Assembly (NCBI GenBank): GCA_029204225.1
Contig: MU831561.1
Span: forward strand, 62,001 to 126,000
DNA: 64,000 bases
From: Diphasiastrum complanatum
Taxonomy: Eukaryota > Streptophyta > Lycopodiopsida > Lycopodiales > Lycopodiaceae
Reading direction: 5' to 3'
Shown here: positions 1 to 10,289 of the stretch, piece after piece
How the letters are laid out: each line of letters starts with the position of its first letter
Numbering within the stretch: the stretch's first letter is position 1
The notes under the pieces: generated by a model
Told to the model about the DNA's origin: nothing
The model's input: only the letters and a program-made list of their open reading frames with translations
Databases searched by the model: none
Position numbers and translations under genes: made by a program

Positions 1-457
1 ATGGAAGCCGAAGAGCCTCGCTCAATTGCAACATCTTACCATCTTCCCCCAATGACTTAGTAAGGTAACCATGAAAGCTTCCTGCGGCAGGTTCAGCCCT
101 GGTCTTGGCTTCAAATGGAAGAGCAAATACATGGGAGGCTTGTTCCTCAATCTCACTGAACAACTTGCAAGGCACATCATGGTTAGCTACTTGAAAAAAC
201 CCCCACTCTTTGACCGCCATCAGGAGTTTCTGTATTTCAGCTTCATCTGCGTGGGAGAGCAATTTTAGATCAATGACAGGAAGCTCGGCATGCGTCAAAA
301 TTTGATCCTGGGCGACGGGGCCATGGGAAGAATCCATGTGTGTATGATGCTGCTGATAATCATGTGAGGGAGATGGATCAGTGGGTGTGGATGGGTGATG
401 AAGAAGAAACGATGAGGAGGCATCAGAGAGCCCATTTGCTGGTCCATTGGGCGCCAT
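1..457 (-). CDS. 2-oxoglutarate/Fe(II)-dependent dioxygenase, N-terminal part (3' end outside window)
   Basis: This reading frame is open from an ATG at 457 to the left edge, giving about 152 residues. After a low-complexity Ser/Pro/His leader of about 55 residues it reads LPVIDLKLLS and then KEWGFFQVANHDVP, the signature of the plant DIOX_N domain that precedes the 2OG-Fe(II) oxygenase core. It continues with LFSEIEEQASHVFALPFEAK, which matches the family's spacing. The HxD...H iron site and RxS 2-oxoglutarate site would lie beyond position 1. An in-frame stop lies upstream near 520 and no ATG intervenes, so 457 is the first start; a second ATG at 337 (MDSSHG) is possible. Known relatives oxidise hormones such as gibberellins or auxin, or specialised metabolites, in the cytosol; the subgroup cannot be set from this half. 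It is the clearest host gene here. No frame breaks are seen. Confidence 0.88.
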   Translation of the reverse strand, partial: MAPNGPANGLSDASSSFLLHHPSTPTDPSPSHDYQQHHTHMDSSHGPVAQDQILTHAELPVIDLKLLSHADEAEIQKLLMAVKEWGFFQVANHDVPCKLFSEIEEQASHVFALPFEAKTRAEPAAGSFHGYLTKSLGEDGKMLQLSEALRLP

Positions 458-570
458 AGCTGATATGGTCACTGGTGTGAGATCAGACAGCTGAAGAGAG
501 GTGTGAGAGACGAGACTATACTACCCTGACTATAGTATTTCACTGTTTTGAGTGTGAGATGTGGTACGCG

Positions 571-588
571 TATATATATATATATAAT
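571..588 (-). promoter_or_regulatory. TATA-box run of the dioxygenase gene
   Basis: An alternating TA run of about 18 bases lies 114 to 131 bases upstream of the dioxygenase ATG on the same strand. A start of transcription about 30 bases downstream would leave an 80-base leader. The position suits a plant TATA box; it is inferred from spacing only, and a simple TA microsatellite is the alternative. Confidence 0.5.
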
Positions 589-599
589 GGCCTGGTATG

Positions 600-1555
600 T
601 CACACCCTAAAATTTTGGGAGTCCAATCGTGGAGAATATCGTGTGCTTGGCAGTTTCCATTGGGTAATGCCAAGTGTTGAGGGTTTCTTTTGTATTCTAG
701 AGGCATCTCCAATTATCTCCAATTAGAAGCACAATTTTAGTATGAATATTGCAACTAGAATTTTGTGTGAGCATTCTTCGCACAAACCTCAAGTGGACGG
801 CTCAATAAAAAGCTGACACATAGCACATGAGCATTCCACTGGAATGTGCATGTGCACAAAATGCCACATGGCACATGCACGTAATGGCAGAATGTGTATA
901 TGCTACGTCCGATCATTGGCTATCCACGTCACATATTTCCGAAAAAACAAAATCGAAGGAAAAATGTAAAAACAAAACTTGCGTTGAAAATGTGAAATCC
1001 AAAAAAAACAAGAAATAAAAAATATAGAATCTAACAATTTACCATATGCTTCATTAAAGCTATTTCAAAGATTCTAATAAGAGTCGATGCCTCTCCTTGA
1101 GAAGTCTTAAAACAAATATCTCTTTGTTTATTAGCTTTTTAGCTTAACAGTGATGATATTCTTGAATATGCTTTTCTTTTTATAGCTTTTTTGTGATTTC
1201 TAGTGTGTTAATTCTTCAAAAAATGATCTCTCTTGAGAGCATCTTCAAGGTCAAAATGCCTTGTATCCAATCCTTCTAAATTGAACAAGCTTTTTTTTGT
1301 CATCATGCAAGATGAGAAGGCTATGATCTTTGCTCGGCATCTTGACTTGTCCTAGGGTGGCATACTTCAATGCCACCTAGGATACTACATAGGCTTAAGT
1401 AAGTCATTCTCCATTTGAAAAGGGGGCAAGGCCACTTAAAGTGGCCTCCACCAATCAAAGTGCATTATTTGGCATATGAAATCGGCTATAATGACATTCC
1501 CATTGAGTCATTCAGCCATATAGTCATGGTTTAGCCACCAAGTTGATTAACAAGG
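600..1555. other. Intergenic stretch, no gene seen
   Basis: This is AT-rich sequence between the dioxygenase promoter and copia relic A. Short reading frames here have no recognisable protein similarity. The last part (about 1380-1555) may belong to the truncated front of relic A but I cannot show it. Confidence 0.5.
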
Positions 1556-1559
1556 GTGA

Positions 1560-3280
1560 ATGCTTTCACAACACAACACTTGGCAATCTAAGATACCAAA
1601 ATGGTATGAGAAGATCATGAAGGACGCAAAGCTAAATCAACCAAGATCTAGCACACAAGGAGAAGTGAGAAGATCAACGTGGGAAAGGAAGTCTCCCGAT
1701 TGTTATCATGTGAACTATGCCCTAATGAGTGACATTTTGAGGTGTCGAGAGCCATCAACCTTTGATGAGGCAAAAGATCACAAAGAGTGGCAAAGGGCAA
1801 TGGAAGAGGAGATGGAATCCATCCACAGGCATGATACATGGGAGTTGGTTGCTCTACCACTTGGAAAGAAACCCATTGACAATAAATGGGTGTTCAGAAC
1901 AAAGTTTCATGCGGATGGCACGATAGCAAAGCATAAGGCACGCCTAGTAGTGAAGGGTTATGAGCAAAGCAAAGGAATTGACTATGAAGAGACATTTGCT
2001 CCAGTGGCTAAGTGGACTACGCTACGTCTTATCATTGCCCTAGTATCTCATTTTGGGTGAAAGATCCATCAAATGGATGTGAAGTCCTCATTTTTTAATG
2101 GTGACTTAGAGGAAGAAGTTTACATGGTCCAACCGTAAGGCTTCATGGAAAAAGGGCAAGAACAGGAGGTATGTAAACTACACAAAACACTTTATGGCCT
2201 TAAGCAAGCGCCACGCACATGGTATGGATGCATTGACAATTACTTTCTTTCTCATGGGTTTGTAAGAACAAATTCAGATCCAAATCTTTATGTTCTTATA
2301 AACGATGATAGCATTGCCTTGATTGTACTTTATGCTGATGATATCATTATCACGGGCAATGATGAGAACCTCACTCATTCTATCAAAGCCAACTTATGCA
2401 AGCAATTTGAGATGACAGATTTAGATCTTATGCACTACTGCTTGGGTGTCGAAGTATGGCAAACTGGCAGTGTATCAGGTTATGCCAAACCAAGTATGTG
2501 GGCGAGGTATTGAAGAGATTTCACATGACAGAATGCAAACCTTCCATGACCCCTTGTGAAGCTGGTAAGAAATTATCTCGTATTGATGATAGTGCATATG
2601 TTGACGCTACTCTATTTCGTCAGCTAGTTGGGAGTTTGATATATCTTATGACTACACGTCCTGATATCTGCTATGCTGTAAGTTTGATTAGTCAATTCAT
2701 GTCATCACCCGCTATGGACCATTGGAAAGCTGCGAAAAGGATTTTGAGGTATGTGAAGGGTACACCTAACCTTGGCCTAATTTACAAAAGACAAAGTGTT
2801 TTACCTAAGTTGCAGGGTTATGTTGACGCTGATTGGGCAGGAAATATAGATGATAGAAAGTCAACAACAGGTTATGCCTTCAATTTTGGTAGCGGTTGTT
2901 TTTCATGGTCTAGCAAGAAGCAAGACACTATTTCTCTTTCTTCTACAGAAGCCGAATATAAAGCGTTAATTTCTGCTACCCAGGAAGCTGTTTGGCTACG
3001 TAAGTTGTTATGTGAGATTGGCATGAAGCAGGTAAACCCTATTGCTATTTTCTGTGACAGTCAAAGTGGAATACAATTAGCTAAGAATCCTGTCTTTCAC
3101 GCAAGGACAAAACATATTGAGGTAAAATATCACTTTGTGCATGAGAAGCTACAATCTGAAGATATAAGTATTGTACATTGTTCTATGTTGTTACAAGTTG
3201 CTGATATATTTACAAAAGCTTTAAGTAAAGAAAAGTTTGAGACTTTTAGAGCCAAACTTGGCTTAGATTTGGTTATGTAA
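1560..3280 (+). pseudogene. Copia relic A: RT-RNase H part of a Ty1/copia polyprotein
   Basis: Translated segments give the copia RT start (NKWVFRTKFHADG, KARLVVKGYEQ, ETFAPVAK), the LKQAPRTWY motif, the YADDI catalytic box near 2330-2345, and the RNase H segments DADWAG, STEAEYKA and CDSQSG ending in ADIFTKALSKEKF. Gag, protease and integrase are missing. The frame is broken by a TGA at about 2058, a TAA at about 2137 in the QP-x-GF motif, and a frameshift near 2460-2510 where two frames overlap. It is therefore a dead 5'-truncated copy. Its 3' end closely resembles relic J at 52.7-55.7 kb, including the GAGGGAGAG polypurine tract, so both belong to one lineage. Confidence 0.9.
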
Positions 3281-3360
3281 AAAGTCTTTACTTGTAATAC
3301 TATCATGGAGGTATGTTCCATGAATAGAGTAAACTCCAAAAATAAAGAGAGACGTTGATC

Positions 3361-3620
3361 ATTGAGGGAGAGAGTTAAAATAGCAACGATCGACTTATAC
3401 AGTGCTTTCTTATTTCGACGGCACCACATGTGCTCAGTTCTAGAATTATCGGGCCATCTTTCTTTTACGAGCCCTTTGAGTACTTTTAAGTAACTCTATC
3501 TTTGTACTTGCTTATCAGTTGAATATACAGTTTGAGGTGAGCTATTCTATTGTCTTGTCTTGTTGCACTTGATGGTGTGCTGAGGTGATTGATCCGGTCG
3601 GGTGTTTAAACTGCGTTTCT
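3361..3620 (+). repeat. Polypurine tract and start of the 3' LTR of relic A
   Basis: ATTGAGGGAGAG at 3361-3372 is followed by AGTTAAAATAGC. Relic J has TTGAGGGAGAG followed by TGTTAAAAATC at the matching place, so the LTR of A should begin at about 3373 with its first T lost. Where this LTR ends is not clear; it may run through the tandem duplication that follows. Confidence 0.55.
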
Positions 3621-3627
3621 TAACTTA

Positions 3628-3820
3628 GACATGATAATAAGTTATGGATAGAGGGTAATAAGGTATTCATGTGGATCATGCCCCTCCTCAATATCCAACT
3701 CAAGATTCTTAATCCTCGGGAAATACATAGGTTAGACATGATAATTAAGTTATGGATAGAGGGTAACAAGGTATTCATGTGGATCTTGTCCCTCCTCAAT
3801 ATGCAACTCAAGATTCTTAC
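3628..3820. repeat. 107-bp tandem duplication
   Basis: GACATGATAATAAGTTATGG at 3628 returns at 3735 as GACATGATAATTAAGTTATG, and the similarity continues through AGAGGGTAA, GTATTCATGTGGATC and CCTCCTCAATAT to about 3818. The period is 107 bases and the second copy is cut short. A few substitutions separate the copies. Confidence 0.85.
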
Positions 3821-3990
3821 ATATATTGATTTTTAATCTCAATATCTAACAAAAGAGCATGCATCCCGTTCTCTTACAACTTTTGAGAAGTTAGCATTGG
3901 GATTAGAACTGGATCCTTTGCACTTTACTCATAATTTGTCCATTGATGGAAATTTTCAACACTACATATAGATATTTATACTTCTTTATC

Positions 3991-4131
3991 TCAGATGACT
4001 TTCAAGATTTCTTGTCAACATTGGATGCTGATTCTGAGGAAGATATGCCAGTCGACTCTAACAAAAAAACAGGTCTTCCACTTCATCAGCTGAAAACAAG
4101 AGTGTTCAGAATATGTCAAGTTATGAATTGA
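3991..4131 (+). other. Possible terminal exon of an unknown host gene
   Basis: A splice-acceptor-like tract (TTTATCTCAG) ends at about 3992. The following frame reads an acidic stretch, DDFQDFLSTLDADSEEDMPV, and closes at 4131, before AT-rich sequence resembling a plant 3' UTR. No family is recognised and no upstream exon was found, so this may equally be chance. Confidence 0.2.
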
Positions 4132-4139
4132 GAGGCATT

Positions 4140-4997
4140 AGTGAAATTTACTTAGAAAATGTACTTTGAAAAAATAATGTGTAGATATAATTTAAGCTTT
4201 TTTGTATTTTAATGGGATTTGAAATTTCAAAAATTATGTGTTGTCTTGAAATGTTGTTTCATTTCTAATTATAATGGTTTTAAGAAGTTTGTAAAAGAAA
4301 CTTGTAGTGCTCTATTAAAAATACGCATTTTTTTCTCTCTATAGTGTGACATACACTATTAAGCACACTCAAGATTTAATACAAAGGGAATTGCTGTAAA
4401 AAATTGTGAGCTCTTGCAACTTTACTGCGACACGAAGCGAAGGTCGAATGGTGAACAATTCACGAAAGTCAATGTACCTCGAAAACCCTAAGACATTGAA
4501 GGTCGAATGATTCGCGAAAGTCAAAAACATGCCTCTAGGACCAAAAGACATGACATGACATGAAACAAAAAGAAAACGAAAGAAAATCTTTCGCGTTGCC
4601 AACTGGCAGCTCAACGAGCATGGAGTCTTGAACTTCACACTCAACTGAAACAATTGTAATAACAGAGAGTAACTAACTAGTTGATTAGCGTAACTAGTCT
4701 TGTAATTCGTTATTTAGCTATCTTGTAAACTCCACTCAATGGAGATATAAACTCAATTCTGGATCAGCAGAAACGTGTGTGAGAGTAGCGTAGAAAAATA
4801 AAAGAATAGAAAAAATAGCTGTGCATGAAAAGCTGCCAACGAGTAGAACACAACGAAAGAGCAGAGTGTCAGGGTGCCAACAAGTGAGACACTGATCATC
4901 TTGCTCTAAAAATCAAAATTGATAGTACAATTGCTCTCTCTTGTCCATCTCCTTGTTTTCCACTATCTTGATTGCTAGAATGATTTTTGTTCTGTGA
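4140..4997. other. Unassigned AT-rich sequence before element C
   Basis: No gene is visible. Around 4430-4570 there are repeated TTCGCGAAAGTC/CGAATG motifs, and 4690-4800 has LTR-like composition (GGAGATATAAAC followed by a GTGTGAGAG tail), so an old LTR remnant is possible. Confidence 0.3.
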
Positions 4998-5685
4998 TGT
5001 GAAGATTATTAAAATATTATCTTCCTATCTCGAGTTTGGGGCCATGTCCATGGTTATTTCCACTATATTTCATGTTGTACATAAAAGGTATGTGAATTGA
5101 GCACATAGCCTTCTAGTATAGGTCGGATTTGAGTTAGGTAGATTCAATTTTGATGACATGCAGAACTTTAGATAGCATGCAATGCCATATTGTATGCATG
5201 CAAGCCACATGAAATCAATGCATGCAACATGCAAAGTGGTTTCTGTGATCTACACATGTCTAGGCAATTTTATGAGTTGACGTGCAATACATGCAACATC
5301 CATGCATGCAGTTATACATGTGAATCTCTGGTAGGTGAATTAGTTCAGTTAAGTGGACTTTCCATGCAACTCCATTGTAGGAATTTGAGTCTCTCTCATG
5401 TAGGGACATCTTGGCATGTTTTGCCATATCGTGAATGATGAGATTTTGGTAATTTGGACTCATTCTCTCTCTACCCAAGTTCCCTTTCATTGATTTTCTC
5501 TCTCTACCCGAGAGCGGGCTGTTTTTCCCATACTGAGCACTTAGAGAATTTTTTTTGACATTCAATTCTCATAGTGAGAAGATATATTTTTTTTATCAGA
5601 TGTATGCCATTCTGCTCTTGCCATAGATTTTTCAAGTATACTGTTCTCTAAACAATCTTGTACAATCACAACACCTCAGTAAGAT
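4998..5685 (+). repeat. 5' LTR of element C, first part
   Basis: The 688 bases up to the B insertion match 18594-19178 almost base for base at the start (TGTGAAGATTATTAAAATATT) and through the CATGCATGCA-rich section. The two LTRs differ by scattered substitutions, so C is older than B. Confidence 0.88.
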
Positions 5686-6340
5686 TGTGAAAAATACAGA
5701 TCCTAAGTGGATCTAAACTCCAAGATCATTGGCTTGAATGCTTGCACTCCAAACTACATAAGCTAGGAATTGGCAACACATTCTATGCTACCTAGAATGC
5801 AAAGAACTTGATCAAAAAGCATTTATCACAAATGGAAACTTCCATAAAAATCAAGTGCGGCCCAAAATAGCATTATACAGTCCATAATACATCAGCCTAT
5901 CACTTTTGGAAAGCACCTAAGATCATACACAATAGCTTGAAGACAATACACACAACAATGCTCTCAATGGAGGAAGAAACAATGACAATGATCTATTGAT
6001 CTCAATGAAGCATACAAAAGGTTTCTCCAACCTGTTCTCCACGACTTCCCTACTATTTATGGATGAGGAAGATGACTCTCTCTCCTCTCTCTAGAAGGTA
6101 CTTGACCCTAGATATTCCCTATATAGGAAAAATAGCTAAAAATGGCTTATATGACCAAAATACATCAAAATGGTCTCATTTTGAAGGGTATGAAGTTTGA
6201 CACTTCATCATACTGAAAAAATACAGTAAATAAAAACATTGTGGCCTGGTTCACACGTGTGAAACTCCAGAACCAAAACTATTTACAATTTTAGCCAATT
6301 TAGGCCTCAAACTAGCTAGGAAATGTTGACAATTTTCACA
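5686..6340 (-). repeat. 3' LTR of element B
   Basis: This is 655 bp and matches 11462-12116 nearly base for base; it has one extra A near 5690, lacks one A near 6293, and has CATAAAAATC where the other has CATAAACATC. A TATATAG TATA-like box lies at about 6120-6126 in element orientation. The 14-base palindrome TTCACACGTGTGAA, with a CACGTG core, lies at 6250-6263. Confidence 0.95.
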
Positions 6341-9300
6341 CTCCCTCTTCAACATTGGATGCTAGTTTCAACATAGTCTTTGAGCACATTCCAAGATTAG
6401 ATCTATGCATTAAATATAGGTCCTTTCCCAATGGTTTGGTGAAGATATCAGCCACACACTCCTTTGAAGAGACATGTTGAAGCTCCACCTCTTTGGCAAT
6501 GACTTGATCTCTCACAAAATGGTGAGCAATCTCAATGTGCTTGCTCCTTGCATGAAAAACAGGATTGCTTGCCAAGCTTTGGGCTGAAAGGTTATCACAA
6601 AGTATGATTGGAGTCTTCTCTGGTTCCAGCAAGTGAAGATCCAATAACATCCTCTTGATCCAAAGAATCTCCTTGGTGCATGTTGTTAATGCCTTGTACT
6701 CGGCTTCGGTGGAAGATAGAGAGATAGTTGGTTGCTTCTTTGATAGCCATGAGACCACTCCATCTCCAAGATAGATTGCAAAGGCACTTGTTGACTTCCT
6801 ATCCATTTGATCACCTGCAAAATCTGAATCTGAAAATCCACAAAGGTTAGGTGTAGTACCTCCATACAAGATGCCAAAATCTCTAGATCCCGAGATGTAT
6901 CTAAGTACTCTCTTTCCTAGCTTCCAATGAGCCTCACTAGGATCTTGCATAAATTGACTTAGTTTACCAACCACAAAGCTTAGATCAGGTCTTGTGATGG
7001 TTAACCATATAAGAGATCCTATTAGCTTTCTATAGAGAGTAATGTCCTTGAAGGATCTTTCATTACTTCTTGTAGTTAGCTTTACATTTGATTCCATAGG
7101 AGTAGAAACAACTTTACAATCTTCCATATGAAACCTTTTTAGAATAGAGTTAACATACTTTTCTTGACATATGAATGTAGATTTAGAAGTTCTAATAATC
7201 TCTATTCCTAAGATATAATGAAGTTTACCAAGATCTTGAATTTCAAACTCTCTTTTGAGTGCCATCTTGATTTCATCTATATCTAGATTGTTACCACCAC
7301 TTAAGATAATGTCATCAACATAGATCAAAAGTAAAGTGATATCATTTTCATTCAATCTAAAGTAGAGAGAATGATCATACTCACTCATAACAAAGTTTTG
7401 AGAAAGTAAGAAGGAATTGAGCTTAGCATACCAACTCCTTGGTGCTTGCTTTAGCCCATACAAACTCTTTTGGAGATAGCACACATGATTAGGCTCATCA
7501 TGTGAAACATAGCCCTCGGGTTGCTCCATGTAAATATCTTCTTCAAGATCACCATTCAAGAAGGCATTAGTAACATCCATTTGCCACATATCCCAATCAT
7601 AAAGAGTTGCAAGAGAGATTAGGATTCGAATAGTTACCATCTTTGCCACGGGTGCAAAGGTCTCATCATAGTCAATACCATATTCTTGAGCATACCCCTT
7701 TGCCACCAACCTTGCCTTGTACTTGTTGATTGATCCATCTTGATTTGTCTTGATCTTGAAGATCCACTTACAACCAATTGCCTTCTTGTCCTTTGGAAGC
7801 TTTACCAACCTCCATGTGTTGCTTTTGATGAGTGCTTGATGCTCATGATCCATGGCTTGGATCCATTCCTTCTTTTGAATTGCTTCACCTACACAAGTTG
7901 GTTCATCAAAAGAGGTAAGAAAAGCAAAGTTAGAGTTGTCCACCACTTGCTTTCCTTTTTCATCATAGGTTAGCCTTGATGGCTTAGCCCTTTGCCTTTG
8001 AGTCTTCCTTGAAGTTTGCTTTGGAGTGGCATCTCCATCTTCATCCAAGACATCTTGCACATCATGATGATTAGTAGGCACATCAACATCAACATCAACA
8101 ACATTGGAAACATTCTCTTCATGAAAGATGACATCCCTACTTATGACAACTTTCTTTGTAGAAGGAATGTACACTTTGTAAGCCTTGCTTACTTCACTAT
8201 AGCCAACAAACACACCCTTCTTTGATGAAGGATCTTCTTTAGTTCTATCATCAAGTGTGATATTGACAAAACATGTACATCCAAAGATCCTACAATGCTT
8301 GACACTCGGCCTTCTACCATAAAGAACCTCATGAGGAGTTTTACCATCCAAGGAAGCACTTGTCCATCTATTACATAGATAGTTAGCACATGCTAAAGCT
8401 TCCCCCCAAAAAGACTTAGCAAGATTAGCATGTAGTCTCATTGCCTTGGCACATTCACAAAGGGTTCTATTCTTCCTCTCGGCCACTCCATTCTGTTGTG
8501 GAGTCCTAGGACTAGACATCTCCCTCTTAATCCCATGTGCTATACAAAAGTCTTTGAACCTATTTGAGGTGTATTCCCCTCCATTATCAGATCTTAAGCA
8601 TTTGATCTTTGTATTGAATTGGTTTTCCATTTCATTCTTGAACTTGACAAATGCAGCAAACACTTCATCCTTACTTTTAAGAAGATAGATCCAAGTATAC
8701 CTACTAAAGTCATCAATGAAAGTTGCATACATCTTTGCCCCACCATTGCTAGTTGTACTAGAAGAATGAATATCAGAATGCACAAGTTGAAAAGCTTCTT
8801 TAGATCTAGAAGTAGATCTAGAATAAGCAAGTCTATGAGATTTGGACAAGGCACAATGTTCACAAACACTATTGTTTGCAACAAGACTTTTAGGGAGACC
8901 AAGAACAAGCTCTTTCTTTGCCATTACCTCCAAAGATTTGAAGTTGGGATGGCCCAACCTCTTGTGCCAAACTTCTTGGTTTGTCAATGGCTCCCTAGCC
9001 ATACATCCTTCATGATTAGAGATCACACATGCATCAAGCTTGAAAAGTTTACCATGCCTCCTACCTTGAGCAATCAAGGATCCACATTTACTTATCAAAC
9101 ATGCATCTCCAATGAACTCCACATCAAGTCCTTTGTCAATCATTTGACTTACACTAAGCAAATTCTTAGTGATTGAAGGAATGTACAAAACATTTTCAAG
9201 ATTTGCTTTCCTATTTGTTGAAAGGGAAATAGGAATAGTGCCTATGCCTTTGATGTCACATTGACCATCATTTGCAGTGTAGATGATGTTACCTTCTCCC

Positions 9301-10289
9301 TCATAAGACAATAAGGATGTAAAGTATTCCTTATGTCTTGTCATGTGAGATGAGGCTCCACTATCAATCCACCAAGGATCATTATCATCTATGTTAGCTA
9401 ACAAACTTGAAGTCATAACAAGTGATTCACATGTGTTATGTTCTTCCTCATCTATTGTAAGATTTCCTTGCCTCTCTCCTTGCTCTCTTTTCTTCTTATA
9501 ACATTCATTTGCAAAATGACCTTTTATCCCACAATAAAAGCACTTGAACTTTGACTTATTGTTCTTAGTAGAAGAGGAAGAGGAAGAGTGATCATCATGA
9601 TCAAAGTTACCACCTTTGGACCATTTCCCTTTGCCTTTACCTTTGCCCTTGAATTTGCCTTTTGTGAAGAAAGCCTCTTCACCTCCACCTTGCAAGGATG
9701 CACCATCAAGCTTTGATTGCAACCTATGTTCTTCAGCCAATAAGATTTCTTGCAAGTCAACCACACTTGGCAAGACTCTTTGAATGGCAAAACTTTGCAC
9801 AAGGTTAGCATGTTCATTTAGCAAACCATTCAACATAACTTGGACTATTTCACCATCTTTTATGTTCTCATCAATGCATGCTAAATCATCACTTAGGGAC
9901 TTAACTCTCAAGATAAATGCATGAGCACTTTCACCCTCTCTTTGCCTACTAGAAAATATTTGTCTCCTTAGGGTCAATACCCTAGATGTGGACTTTGATT
10001 CAAAGAGCTTCTTTAAGGCATTCCATGCCTCACTTGCACTTTGACACTTTCCAACTTCCTTGAGAAGTTCATTTGTAACATTCATTTTAATGATATGAAA
10101 AGCCCTTTTGGCCTTCTTATCAAACCTTTGTTGCTCTTGAAGTGTGAGAGGTCTCTCTTCAATTTCTGCAACTATGTCCATGAGTTCATTCAACTCAAGT
10201 AAGGACTCCATCCTCACTTTCCAAGTAGAGTAGTTTGATGAACTCAACCTTTCACTAGACTCTAGCATGATCCCACCATTGGAAGCCAT
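6336..10289 (-). CDS. Gag-pol polyprotein of copia element B (1317 aa, intact)
   Basis: A single frame encodes the whole copia polyprotein that packages, copies and inserts the element. Residues 1-200 are the gag (UBN2-like) domain. The CCHC zinc knuckle CFYCGIKGHFANEC is at 250-263. The aspartic protease motif DSGAS is at 309-313. The integrase zinc site comprises H442, H447, C476 and C479, and its catalytic triad D506, D568 and E604 has the classic D,D35E spacing. RT has D905 and the YVDDI box at 991-995. RNase H follows with SDSDFAGD, STEAEYKA and CDN. No stop or frameshift interrupts it. The stop codon TGA lies inside the 3' LTR, at LTR bases 3-5, so coding runs across the polypurine tract. 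All expected catalytic residues are present, so it could be functional; expression is unknown. Confidence 0.97.
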   Translation of the reverse strand: MASNGGIMLESSERLSSSNYSTWKVRMESLLELNELMDIVAEIEERPLTLQEQQRFDKKAKRAFHIIKMNVTNELLKEVGKCQSASEAWNALKKLFESKSTSRVLTLRRQIFSSRQREGESAHAFILRVKSLSDDLACIDENIKDGEIVQVMLNGLLNEHANLVQSFAIQRVLPSVVDLQEILLAEEHRLQSKLDGASLQGGGEEAFFTKGKFKGKGKGKGKWSKGGNFDHDDHSSSSSSTKNNKSKFKCFYCGIKGHFANECYKKKREQGERQGNLTIDEEEHNTCESLVMTSSLLANIDDNDPWWIDSGASSHMTRHKEYFTSLLSYEGEGNIIYTANDGQCDIKGIGTIPISLSTNRKANLENVLYIPSITKNLLSVSQMIDKGLDVEFIGDACLISKCGSLIAQGRRHGKLFKLDACVISNHEGCMAREPLTNQEVWHKRLGHPNFKSLEVMAKKELVLGLPKSLVANNSVCEHCALSKSHRLAYSRSTSRSKEAFQLVHSDIHSSSTTSNGGAKMYATFIDDFSRYTWIYLLKSKDEVFAAFVKFKNEMENQFNTKIKCLRSDNGGEYTSNRFKDFCIAHGIKREMSSPRTPQQNGVAERKNRTLCECAKAMRLHANLAKSFWGEALACANYLCNRWTSASLDGKTPHEVLYGRRPSVKHCRIFGCTCFVNITLDDRTKEDPSSKKGVFVGYSEVSKAYKVYIPSTKKVVISRDVIFHEENVSNVVDVDVDVPTNHHDVQDVLDEDGDATPKQTSRKTQRQRAKPSRLTYDEKGKQVVDNSNFAFLTSFDEPTCVGEAIQKKEWIQAMDHEHQALIKSNTWRLVKLPKDKKAIGCKWIFKIKTNQDGSINKYKARLVAKGYAQEYGIDYDETFAPVAKMVTIRILISLATLYDWDMWQMDVTNAFLNGDLEEDIYMEQPEGYVSHDEPNHVCYLQKSLYGLKQAPRSWYAKLNSFLLSQNFVMSEYDHSLYFRLNENDITLLLIYVDDIILSGGNNLDIDEIKMALKREFEIQDLGKLHYILGIEIIRTSKSTFICQEKYVNSILKRFHMEDCKVVSTPMESNVKLTTRSNERSFKDITLYRKLIGSLIWLTITRPDLSFVVGKLSQFMQDPSEAHWKLGKRVLRYISGSRDFGILYGGTTPNLCGFSDSDFAGDQMDRKSTSAFAIYLGDGVVSWLSKKQPTISLSSTEAEYKALTTCTKEILWIKRMLLDLHLLEPEKTPIILCDNLSAQSLASNPVFHARSKHIEIAHHFVRDQVIAKEVELQHVSSKECVADIFTKPLGKDLYLMHRSNLGMCSKTMLKLASNVEEGV

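Noticed and set aside
71-268. A 65-codon plus-strand frame at the left end
   Set aside because: It is antisense to the dioxygenase N-terminus, whose motifs are on the minus strand.
8619-9176. Plus-strand frames of up to 185 codons across 6.3-10.3 kb
   Set aside because: They are shadows opposite the intact B polyprotein and show no motif of their own.
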